11,153 bases of DNA from an uncultured Verrucomicrobiota bacterium (GTDB lineage: Bacteria; Verrucomicrobiota; Verrucomicrobiia; Limisphaerales; UBA9464), in NCBI GenBank assembly GCA_903925515.1, contig CAIYFP010000461.1:1-11153 (forward strand). The letters are read 5' to 3'. The notes under the pieces are model-generated. The model had not been told where the DNA came from and searched no databases. It saw nothing but the letters and a program-made list of their open reading frames with translations. Below, in pieces: positions 1-6,515 of the stretch (positions are counted from its first letter, which is position 1; every line of letters starts with the position of its first letter). Position numbers and translations under genes: made by a program.

Positions 1-408
1 GCAGGCCTGGATCTCCCGATCCCCCCGCCGGCAAGTTGCCTCAGGCTGCGTGCCAACACGCCGTCGTGGCGGATGGGCATCCCCGTGACTGCATTCTTCG
101 CGTCTCCATGTCTACCAAGGAAACCGCCGGTTGGCCGACCGGCCAGGTTTCACTGGCCCAATCAACCAAGGCCCGCCTTGGCCCTGATCTTCGCGTGAGG
201 AAATCCCGGCGGCATGCGTCACGGGTCCGCCGCATGGAAAGGCGTGGTTTTTGAATCACACGAAGACGCGAAGAGGGGCCGCTGGATCCACCCTCTGGCC
301 GCGCCGCAACAGGCGCGAGCCCTGCACTCAAAAACGCCTTGCGCGCGGATCAGGGCCGGAACAGTGGCATTGATTGTGGCCCCGAGGTTTGGCACCAAGG
401 ACGCGTTC
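1..408. other. Intergenic region without a recognisable gene
   Basis: No open frame here has recognisable protein features on either strand. Three perfect 6-bp inverted repeats lie close together: 126-131 with 138-143, 141-146 with 153-158, and 166-171 with 176-181. The first two share bases 141-143, so both cannot form at once. None is followed by a T-run. The stretch CACGAAGACGCGAAG (259-273) resembles a short sequence I have often seen between genes in environmental bacterial genomes, which is a recollection and not a search result. The promoter of the gene starting at 409 should lie here, but I see no convincing -35/-10 pair. Confidence 0.6.
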
Positions 409-1834
409 ATGAGCATCCGTTGGACATTCCTCCTGTTCTCCGCAGTCGCCGCGCAGGGCGTGCTGGGCGCCGCCAAGGAAGCCGCCGACCGGCCCATCGC
501 GCGCTGGCATGCCGTGGGTGGGCAAGCCCTGAGGGAGCAGGCCGCCGTGCCCCAGCTCAAGGCGGCCCCTCTCGCACCCGGACGCCGCCGGCGTCGGCGG
601 GCGCGTCGCCACCAACATGGCGCGCTTCGTCGTCCAGCGCATGGCGGGCGCCGAGGATGCCGCCCGCGCATCACGGCTGGTTCCCCTCGTGGAGGCCATC
701 CTCGACCATGAGTCCCTCGGCGAGGTCACCCGCCATGGCTGGCACGTCGCCGTGCGCGTCCCTCCCGCCGTCGCCGCGCGCATGGCCGAGGCCGCGGCCA
801 GCCTTCGCGTCGCCGGCGCCCCGCCCACGCTCTCCACCAACGGATGGTTCCTGGCCGCGTCGGACGCCCCCGGGCTCGCGCGTGCATGGAAGGAAACCGG
901 CCGTCCCGTCGCCGGCTTCGTCTCCGCCGAGCTGGACCTCCCCAGGGTCCTCGGCACGGGCCATGACGCATGGCCCTTCCTCAAGGCAAGCCTCTTCCCC
1001 AGCAACGGCGTCGTCCGCACCGCCGCAAGCCTTTCCTTCGCAGCTCCGCCCCTTGCCGAGCCCGGGCCATGGAAGATCCCGGACGGCGCGATCCGCGACC
1101 CCATCATCCGCTTCCAGGCCATCCGCGGCGCCGCGCCGCTGGTGGAGAAGGTCGGGTGGATGGCCACGCTGGCCGGCGGCGCGGCGCCCTCCCAGTTGTT
1201 CGGTTGGGCCCAGCCCAAGAACCTGTTCCGCAACTGGGTCGCCTTCCCCGTTGAAAAGCCTGCGGCACGCCTCGCCAAGGTCGAGTCCGACATCCGCCCC
1301 CTCTTCGCGGAATCCGCCGGGGGGCCGCGCTACGAGGGCCGCCTCGTGATGGCCACCAACAACTCGGCCCTCGCCGTCCTCGGCCTCAAGGCTTGCCAGC
1401 CCGCCCTCCTCCCGTACCAGCAGGACGGCCAGCAGTATCTCATCGCCTCCCTTACCCCCCCCATGGTCAGCACCAACCCCCTCCCCGCCGAGCTGGTCGC
1501 CCAGGTCCACCGTCCCGCCTTGGTCGCCTACGAATGGGAAATCGCCGGGGAATCGTTCCTCCATTGGAACGTCGCCTTTGACTTCAACAAGATGGCCCAA
1601 CGCCTTGCGCCTTTCCCGGCGAGGGCCCTTGCCCGCCGCTGGTTCATGAACATCGCCCCCGACCTCGGCAACGCCGTCACCGAGGTCCTCCGCGTGTCCC
1701 CCACCGAGTACACCTTCCTGCGCAAGTCCGACATCGGCCTTGATGGCCTCGAGATGACGCTGCTCTCCCGATGGATAGACGCCCCGCACGGCCTCCATGC
1801 CCGTCCGGGAGCCTTGCCGCCCCTGCCCAAGTAA
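409..1834 (+). pseudogene. Frameshifted predicted secreted protein of unknown function
   Basis: I do not recognise this family. The start at ATG 409 is chosen because it opens a clear signal peptide: short basic n-region (MSIRW), hydrophobic core (TFLLFSAVAAQGVLG) and likely cleavage near GA-AKEA. That frame continues to about 'AAVPQLKAA' and then decays into Arg-rich shadow sequence. The +1 frame picks up at once with 'LSHPDAAGVGG' and runs to TAA 1832-1834. Removing one C from the run 566-569 joins the two into a 474-residue protein without an internal stop. The downstream frame has an in-frame stop at 530-532 and no ATG, GTG or TTG start before ATG 617, which supports a real N-terminus at 409. 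The mature part is soluble-looking, with no second membrane segment and no catalytic motif I can name. The indel could be a sequencing or assembly error, in which case the gene is intact, or a true mutation. pdxJ follows 42 bases downstream on the same strand. Confidence 0.72.
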
Positions 1835-1876
1835 GCGCCAAGCCCGCGCGCCGCATCGCCCTCATCCCCGCCGCCC

Positions 1877-2617
1877 ATGCTCAGGCTTGGCGTCAACATC
1901 GACCACGTCGCCACCCTCCGTCAGGCCCGCTACCGCGGCCGCGGCCATGGCGAGCCCGACCCCGTCGCCGCCGCCCTCGCCGCCGAGGACGCCGGCGCTC
2001 ATGGCATCACGGCCCACCTGCGCGAGGACCGGCGCCACATCCTTGACGCCGACGTGTTCCGGCTCCGGCAATCCATCCGCACGCGCCTCAACTTCGAGAT
2101 GGCCGTCGTGCCCGAGATCCTCGACGTCGCCCTCCGGCTCGGGCCCCATGCCTGTTGCCTCGTCCCGGAGAAGCGCACCGAGGTCACCACCGAGGGCGGG
2201 CTTGATGTCGCAGGCTCGCCCGGGCCGGTCCGGGATTGCACGCGGCGCCTCGTGGACGCGGGCATCGAGGTCAGCCTCTTCGTGGACCCCGAGCCGGCCC
2301 AGCTCGACGCGGCGGCCGCGGCGGGCGCGCAGTTCGTCGAGCTGCATACCGGGGCCTACGCCGAGGCATGGCATTCCAAGCACGAACGCAACGTCCAGCT
2401 CGAGCGCCTCGTCGTGGCCGCGCGCCATGCCCATGGCCTTGGCCTCAAGGTCAACGCCGGCCATGGCCTCAACCTCCAGAACCTCCCCCTCCTCCACCTC
2501 GTCCCCCACCTTGTCGAGCTCAACATCGGCCACAGCATCATCAGCCGCGCCGTCCTCGTCGGCCTCCATGCCGCAGTCCGCGACTTCCTCGCCGCCCTCC
2601 ACGGCTACCCCGGCTGA
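1877..2617 (+). CDS. pdxJ: Pyridoxine 5'-phosphate synthase PdxJ
   Basis: PdxJ condenses 1-deoxy-D-xylulose 5-phosphate with 3-amino-2-oxopropyl phosphate (1-amino-acetone 3-phosphate) to form pyridoxine 5'-phosphate, the ring-closing step of the DXP-dependent vitamin B6 pathway in the cytoplasm. The 246-residue product has the usual family length and matches throughout: 'GVNIDHVATLR' at 5-15 (substrate phosphate binding), 'HLREDRRHI' at 47-55, 'NFEMA' at 72-76, 'CCLVPEKR.EVTTEGGLDV' around 93-111, 'VELHTG' at 154-159, 'KVNAGHGLN' at 191-199 and 'ELNIGHSII' at 214-222. The residues equivalent to E. coli His45, Glu72, Glu152 and His193 are His47, Glu74, Glu155 and His196, all present, so the enzyme should be active. 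ATG 1877 gives the normal N-terminus, although the bases before it are C-rich with no Shine-Dalgarno sequence. A deacetylase gene starts 36 bases downstream. The identification is secure. Confidence 0.97.
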   Translation: MLRLGVNIDHVATLRQARYRGRGHGEPDPVAAALAAEDAGAHGITAHLREDRRHILDADVFRLRQSIRTRLNFEMAVVPEILDVALRLGPHACCLVPEKRTEVTTEGGLDVAGSPGPVRDCTRRLVDAGIEVSLFVDPEPAQLDAAAAAGAQFVELHTGAYAEAWHSKHERNVQLERLVVAARHAHGLGLKVNAGHGLNLQNLPLLHLVPHLVELNIGHSIISRAVLVGLHAAVRDFLAALHGYPG

Positions 2618-2653
2618 CCCACCCCCGCGCCCCGCTCCCCCTCCTTGCCGCCC

Positions 2654-3535
2654 ATGCGAGTCCTCTGCATCCATGCCCACTTCGACGACTTCGAGTTCGT
2701 CGCCGCCGGAACCTTCGAGCTCATGCGCCGCGCCGCCCCCCCGGGGTTCCGCGCCCGCGCGTTGATCTGCACCGACGGCCGTTCCGGTCATCATTTCCGT
2801 CCCCGCGGGGAAACCGCACGGATGCGCAAGGCGGAGCAGGCCGCGAGCGCCGCCGTTGGCCACTACGAGTGGGAGCTTCTCCTGAAGCCGTCGGGCGAGC
2901 CCTTCGAGGAGGCTTGCCGCACCCTCACGACCGACCTCCTTGCCGCCCTCTGGAAGTCCATCCGCGAGTTCAAGCCCGACTACCTCTTCTGCCCGCCGTG
3001 GCCCTTCGACCCGCTCGCGGGCGTTCACCCGGACCACCTCACCGTCGCGGAGGCCGTCCGGCGCGTCGCCTACATGATCAACGTTCCCCACGCCTTCCTC
3101 TCCGAGTACCCGGCATCCGACGAGTCCCGCCCCGAGTGGATCCCCACGCCGGTGATCCTCAATACCTACGACGGCTACATGGCCGGGGCGAACCCGTGTG
3201 ACCTCGTCGTGGACGTGGAGCCGGCGTTCGACGTGGTCGCGGCGGAGTCATGGTGCCACCAGAGCCAGATCAACGAATGGCTCCCGTGGATCGCCCGGCA
3301 CCACATCGAGCCCACCGCCAGCCTCGCCGAATGGGCCTCCAAGCTTCGCCAACGCTTCGACCGGCAATCCCGCGAGCTCGGGCTGCCCGTCGGCCGCGCC
3401 CATGAAGCCTTCACGCTCACCGCATGGGGCCGCCTCCCGTCGCGCGCCGAGCTCGTCCGCGACTTCCCCGGCCTGCTCCTCGACCCCGAGCGCTCCGCCC
3501 GTCTCGACGCCAAGATTGCCCGTTACGGCGCCTGA
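2654..3535 (+). CDS. PIG-L family zinc-dependent deacetylase (LmbE-like)
   Basis: This 293-residue protein belongs to the PIG-L/LmbE fold. Members remove N-acetyl groups from amino sugars or related conjugates (GlcNAc-PI de-N-acetylase, MshB, BshB). The N-terminal motif is 'HAHFDDFEF' at 7-15, a variant of the usual HPDD(E) motif with Phe for Pro. The second motif is 'HPDHLTV' at 125-131. By analogy with MshB, the zinc ligands would be His9, Asp12 and His128, and Asp11 the general base. A Rossmann-like 'ALICTDGRSGHH' follows the first motif at 36-47. The C-terminal third (about 200-293) is longer than in minimal family members and carries 'AWGR' near 257-260. I see no signal peptide, so it is probably cytoplasmic. 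ATG 2654 is preferred over TTG 2645 because it places the strand 'MRVLCIHAH' at the N-terminus. The true substrate cannot be told from sequence. No bacillithiol or mycothiol partner gene is in the window. It could be co-transcribed with pdxJ, but a functional link is not evident. Confidence 0.9.
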   Translation: MRVLCIHAHFDDFEFVAAGTFELMRRAAPPGFRARALICTDGRSGHHFRPRGETARMRKAEQAASAAVGHYEWELLLKPSGEPFEEACRTLTTDLLAALWKSIREFKPDYLFCPPWPFDPLAGVHPDHLTVAEAVRRVAYMINVPHAFLSEYPASDESRPEWIPTPVILNTYDGYMAGANPCDLVVDVEPAFDVVAAESWCHQSQINEWLPWIARHHIEPTASLAEWASKLRQRFDRQSRELGLPVGRAHEAFTLTAWGRLPSRAELVRDFPGLLLDPERSARLDAKIARYGA

Positions 3536-3560
3536 ATCCCGGCGCGAGCGACGCTCCCCG

Positions 3561-3592
3561 TCGTCACGTCGTCACGTCGTCACGTCGCCACG
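3561..3592. repeat. 8-bp tandem repeat, four copies
   Basis: The unit TCGTCACG occurs three times exactly (3561-3568, 3569-3576, 3577-3584) and once with a T-to-C change (3585-3592). It begins in the short gap between two convergent genes and supplies the stop codon and last codons of the cupin gene on the - strand (TGA at 3582-3580). Because the period is not a multiple of three, any copy-number change would shift the cupin C-terminus. There is no stem-loop plus T-run, so it is not an obvious terminator. Confidence 0.85.
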
Positions 3593-4098
3593 TTGCCCGG
3601 CATCCGCGTCTCGCCGTCCGGGCAAGCAAACCGCTCGATGTCGGCCGCACGCCGCGGGTACCGCGCCATCAACATGGCGCGCGTCCCGCCCTCGAACATC
3701 TCGTCCACGAACCCCGGCGCGAGCGTGCAACCAAACAACGCATGGCCGCCCCCCTCCGTCACGTGCCCGGCCTGCCATGTCCCGGCCGGCACCACGTACT
3801 GCACATGCTGGCCCGGTCCCGGCCCAAGGTACACGTCCTCGTCGCGACCGTCCGGATGCAGCAAGACGAGCCGGAGCGGCGCGCCCCCGTAGAAGTGCCA
3901 TGTCTCGTCCTCCGTCAGCCGGTGGAACAGGGAGAAGCTTGGCGGCTCCTCGGAGTACAGCCCGATCATCGCCGTCCCCATGGGCTTGCCGGACGGCAGT
4001 TCCCGGCGCGAACGCCATGTGCCCCGGAACCACGTGCCTTCCACCGGCAACGGCGTGAGCCGGTGCAGCTCGACGAGCCTGCGAACCTCCGGGTTCAT
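3580..4098 (-). CDS. Cupin_5 (DUF985) family protein
   Basis: The 172-residue product matches the Cupin_5/DUF985 family along its whole length. This is a small beta-barrel family whose yeast member YML079w has a known cupin structure but no settled reaction. Family marks are the N-terminal helix and 'LTPLPVEGTWFRGTWRS' at 14-30 (counterpart of the usual 'PHPEGGYYRE..RS'), 'SLFHRLTEDETWHFYGG' at 56-72, 'LGPGPGQHVQYVVPAGTWQ' at 91-109 and 'GCTLAPGF' at 123-130. The pocket residues His59, Glu65 and His68 are retained. Some relatives are annotated as sugar-binding or epimerase-like, but that is not established. The ATG at 4098 was chosen because conservation starts right there. An upstream ATG at 4109, created by an 11-bp tandem duplication, is out of frame and ends after four codons. 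The gene follows the oxidoreductase stop by 20 bases, so the two are probably one transcript. It converges on the deacetylase gene 44 bases away. Confidence 0.9.
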   Translation of the reverse strand: MNPEVRRLVELHRLTPLPVEGTWFRGTWRSRRELPSGKPMGTAMIGLYSEEPPSFSLFHRLTEDETWHFYGGAPLRLVLLHPDGRDEDVYLGPGPGQHVQYVVPAGTWQAGHVTEGGGHALFGCTLAPGFVDEMFEGGTRAMLMARYPRRAADIERFACPDGETRMPGNVAT

Positions 4099-4115
4099 CG
4101 TGAATTCATCGTGAA
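4094..4115. repeat. Perfect 11-bp tandem duplication over the cupin start codon
   Basis: TTCATCGTGAA is present twice head to tail (4094-4104 and 4105-4115). On the - strand each copy carries an ATG. The downstream copy holds the cupin start (4098). The upstream copy makes a second ATG (4109) that reads Met-Asn-Ser-Arg and stops at 4097-4095, its TGA overlapping the real start as ATGA. Confidence 0.9.
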
Positions 4116-4118
4116 GCC

Positions 4119-5144
4119 TCAGGCCCTGCCCGCCGCCTCCGCGACAAGGTCCACAAGGCCCTGGGTCCGCTCCGCCAACCGGACCGCCTCCGCCGCCTCC
4201 AGCCCGCGCGGGTCGCGTGAAAGCCGCGCAAGGTGCTCGACCATCCGGACCGCCTGCCGCGTCGGCGATGGCGTCGCCACCCGCTGGAACGACGCCGGCG
4301 CCGCGGGCCCGTTCCTCTGCACGAACCCCACCCATGCGCCGCGGTCGGCCCCGAGCATTCCCCCCGCCCAGTCCAGCACGTAGTCGTCCACATGGATCGA
4401 CCCACCCCGCCCGAACAGGCCCAGGTCCATCACCAACGACCCCACCGTAAACCCCGCGTCCCATGTCGTCGTGCTTCCGTCCGAGAACCGGATGCAACCC
4501 GCGCTGCGGACCCAGGTGCCGGTGACCGGGTCCCTCGTTCCCTCCGCCGTCACCCTCACGGGCGATGCATCGGCCGGCAGGAACTCCGCCGCCGCACGCA
4601 TCGAGTACCATGCCATGTCCCCGATCGCCCCGGTCGGCTCCTTCGTCGCGTCGTACCGGATGTTCGCCCGGTCCATGTTGGGAAAGAAGAAGACCGACTG
4701 GACCGCCTCGAGCGCGCCGATGCGGTCCCGGCGTTCCCGCTTCAACAGGGCCGTGCGGGGGTGATGGGTGAAGTGGGTGGCATCCATGAAGGCCACCCCG
4801 CCGTCCCGGCATGCCGCGGCAATCCTCCGGACCGACGCCAGCGACAGGAATGGCTTGTCCGCAAGCACGTGCTTGCCGGCCCGGGCCGCGCCCACCGCGA
4901 CGGCCTCGCGCGCCGCCGTGGGCGTCGCCACGTACACGGCATCCACCCGGGACGAGGCCATGAGCTCCTCCCACGACGCAAACACCCCGGGCCCGCCGTG
5001 CCTTGCCGCGAAGGCCTCGGCCGTCTCCCGGCGCCGGCTGGCCACCGCCCCGAGCACCGCCGCGTCCGTCTCGGCGATCGCATGGGCGATCACGTCCGCA
5101 ATGAACCCGCACCCCACGATCCCAACACGCATTGGAGATGACAT
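4119..5144 (-). CDS. Gfo/Idh/MocA family NAD(P)-dependent oxidoreductase
   Basis: The product (341 residues from ATG 5144) has the two-domain layout of this family, whose members oxidise or reduce sugars, inositols and related polyols in the cytoplasm. The N-terminal Rossmann domain begins with 'MRVGIVGCGFIAD' at 5-17, a classic GxGxxA dinucleotide site. It continues with 'VDAVYVATP' at 67-75 and 'GKHVLADKPF' at 90-99. Here the usual catalytic EKP triplet is DKP, and Lys97 is kept. The C-terminal domain carries 'GAIGDMAWYSMRAAAEF' around 172-188, the counterpart of the G..lxDxgxY helix in this family, and a beta-sheet half ending near 340. The substrate cannot be predicted. ATG 5144 and ATG 5132 (MRVGIVG) are both possible starts. 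A GTG at 5180 would add residues with no family match. The Cupin_5 gene sits 20 bases downstream, suggesting a shared role, perhaps with a sugar-like compound (inference). Confidence 0.92.
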   Translation of the reverse strand: MSSPMRVGIVGCGFIADVIAHAIAETDAAVLGAVASRRRETAEAFAARHGGPGVFASWEELMASSRVDAVYVATPTAAREAVAVGAARAGKHVLADKPFLSLASVRRIAAACRDGGVAFMDATHFTHHPRTALLKRERRDRIGALEAVQSVFFFPNMDRANIRYDATKEPTGAIGDMAWYSMRAAAEFLPADASPVRVTAEGTRDPVTGTWVRSAGCIRFSDGSTTTWDAGFTVGSLVMDLGLFGRGGSIHVDDYVLDWAGGMLGADRGAWVGFVQRNGPAAPASFQRVATPSPTRQAVRMVEHLARLSRDPRGLEAAEAVRLAERTQGLVDLVAEAAGRA

Positions 5145-5425
5145 GACGGGCCAAGCATGAAGGCGCACCCCTCCTGGCACTCAAGGCCCAAGATGCCCTC
5201 CCAATTCCCACGTCAGGGATTTGTGAGCGCCCGGTTCTCGCCCCACGCGGCCCCGCCCGAGTTCGGACCCTGCCGGCACCCTTCACACCTTGGCATCCAC
5301 GAATGAAACCTGCCCCCGGCGGCCTTCTCGCCTCCCATGGATTGGGCGGGCAAATGAGCGGTTGCGTCCGGGGGACGCGAGGCTTGAAGTCGGGGTGCCC
5401 GCGTTCCTTGCCGGGCGTTGATTGC
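5145..5425. other. Divergent intergenic region
   Basis: This gap separates the oxidoreductase (- strand) from the radical SAM gene (+ strand), so it should contain promoters for both. I could not pick out a convincing -35/-10 pair. A perfect hairpin GCGTCC-GGG-GGACGC lies at 5364-5378, about 50 bases before the chosen radical SAM start. If translation of that gene started at the in-frame ATGs 5303 or 5354, part of this region would be coding, but the peptide it would add (about 41 residues, poorly ordered and Gly/Arg-rich) shows no family match. Confidence 0.5.
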
Positions 5426-6343
5426 TTGAGCACCTCCGTTGAATCCGCCGGTTCGTCCGGCACGCCCGAGGACCGGCCTGGGCCGGTCCAGAACCATTGG
5501 CAAAGCGTCCGGGACCACAGCCGGGTCTTCGGGGAGTTCACGTATGTGTACCCGGTCGTGTCGCGCCGGTCGCGCGGGCTCTCGATCGGGGTGAACCTGA
5601 ACCCGGACAAGGCCTGCAACTTCGACTGCGTGTATTGCGAGGTGGACCGGAAGACGCCGCCCGCGACGCGGGTGCTCGACCTGCTGAAGGCGCGCGCGGA
5701 GCTGTGCCGTCTGGTGGACGGGGCGTTGGCCGGCGAGCTGGCCCGGGACCCGAAGTTCGCCGAGACGGGCGACCTGACACGGCACATTCGGGACATCGCG
5801 TTCAGCGGCGACGGCGAGCCCACGATGGTTCACAACTTCCCGGAATGCGTGCGCATGGTGGCGGACGTGCGCCGTTCGCGGCGGCTGGACGACGCCAAGA
5901 TCGTGCTGATCACGGACGCGGCCGGCCTCGACAAGGCGTCGGTGAAGGAGGGATTGGCGCTCATGGATGCCAACCACGGCGAGGTCTGGGCCAAGCTCGA
6001 CGCGGGGACGGAGGGCTACTATCGCGCCGTGAACCGGACGTCGGTGTCGTTCCAGCGCGTGCTCGCGAACCTCCTGTCCACGGCACGCGAGCGGCCGATC
6101 ATCATCCAGACGTTGTTCCTCCGGATGAACGGCGAGCGGATGTCGCCCGGGGAGCTGGAGGCGTATTGCGGCCGTCTTCGGGCGATCATGGACGGGGGCG
6201 GACGGATCAAGGAGGTCCATGCCTACACCATCGCGCGCCCGACGCCGGAGGCATGGGCGACAAGGCTGACGCCCGGGGAATTGGAGGAGACGGCGGCCGG
6301 GGTGCGTGCGCGGACCGGGTTGGCCGTGTCGTGCTTCCCGTAG
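5426..6343 (+). CDS. Radical SAM protein, COG0731 type
   Basis: The product (305 residues from TTG 5426) is a radical SAM enzyme of the COG0731 group, which is related to the TYW1 radical SAM domain. Bacterial members have no agreed function. The iron-sulfur motif is 'KACNFDCVYCEVDR', with Cys64, Cys68 and Cys71 in CxxxCxxC spacing. It is preceded by 'YVYPVVSRRSRGLSIGVNL', typical of the group. 'FSGDGEPT' at 126-133 is the GGEP-like SAM-contact motif. 'EVWAKLDAGTEGYYRAVNR' around 186-204 is another group hallmark. There is no flavodoxin domain as in eukaryotic TYW1, and the protein ends soon after 'VHAYTIARPTPE'. The start is uncertain. Family similarity begins about 30 residues after the TTG, and ATGs at 5354 and 5303 are in frame but add sequence unlike the family. 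The gene stands alone on its strand and its coding strand has more G than C, unlike the other + strand genes. Confidence 0.88.
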   Translation: MSTSVESAGSSGTPEDRPGPVQNHWQSVRDHSRVFGEFTYVYPVVSRRSRGLSIGVNLNPDKACNFDCVYCEVDRKTPPATRVLDLLKARAELCRLVDGALAGELARDPKFAETGDLTRHIRDIAFSGDGEPTMVHNFPECVRMVADVRRSRRLDDAKIVLITDAAGLDKASVKEGLALMDANHGEVWAKLDAGTEGYYRAVNRTSVSFQRVLANLLSTARERPIIIQTLFLRMNGERMSPGELEAYCGRLRAIMDGGGRIKEVHAYTIARPTPEAWATRLTPGELEETAAGVRARTGLAVSCFP

Positions 6344-6369
6344 GCAGGATGGGTCGCGGAGAAGGGCGC

Positions 6370-6386
6370 CGCGGGTCCGCCCCGCG
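6370..6386 (+). terminator. Candidate hairpin after the radical SAM gene
   Basis: A perfect 6-bp GC-only stem (6370-6375 with 6381-6386, 5-base loop) begins 27 bases after the radical SAM stop codon. There is no T-run directly after it. The nearest T-run is 6457-6461, behind a weaker 5-bp stem (6427-6431 with 6441-6445). Either could contribute to stopping transcription between the two convergent genes. In DNA this GC-rich, short stems arise by chance, so support is weak. Confidence 0.25.
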
Positions 6387-6488
6387 AGGGCAACGAGTGC
6401 GGCGACCATCGGGGAAAGCCTGACCACGCCCTCCGCGGCCGGGCGAGAGGCACGACTTTTTGGCGCGGGCGCGCCACCTTCCTGCCAC

Positions 6489-6505
6489 GGCCGCCTTTCG
6501 CGGCC
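6489..6505 (-). terminator. Candidate hairpin after the ABC ATPase operon
   Basis: GGCCGC (6489-6494) and GCGGCC (6500-6505) form a 6-bp stem with a 5-base loop. On the - strand it begins about 10 bases after the stop of the last operon gene. No T-run follows, so a classical intrinsic terminator is not shown. The position just behind the operon is the main argument. Confidence 0.3.
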
Positions 6506-6515
6506 ATGGCCCACG

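Noticed and set aside
41..331. Possible small gene in the first 400 bases
   Set aside because: Open frames exist on both strands but none has a recognisable motif, signal peptide or codon pattern like the real genes.
5303..5425. Longer radical SAM protein starting at ATG 5303 or 5354
   Set aside because: The extra residues are Gly/Arg-rich with lower GC at third positions than the body of the gene, and family similarity begins well after 5426. It is not fully excluded.
4119..5823. A long open frame on the - strand running from 5823 into the cupin gene
   Set aside because: Only its last 172 codons (from 4098) match a protein family. The rest is Gly/Arg-rich shadow of the oxidoreductase, which is read in another frame with full motifs.
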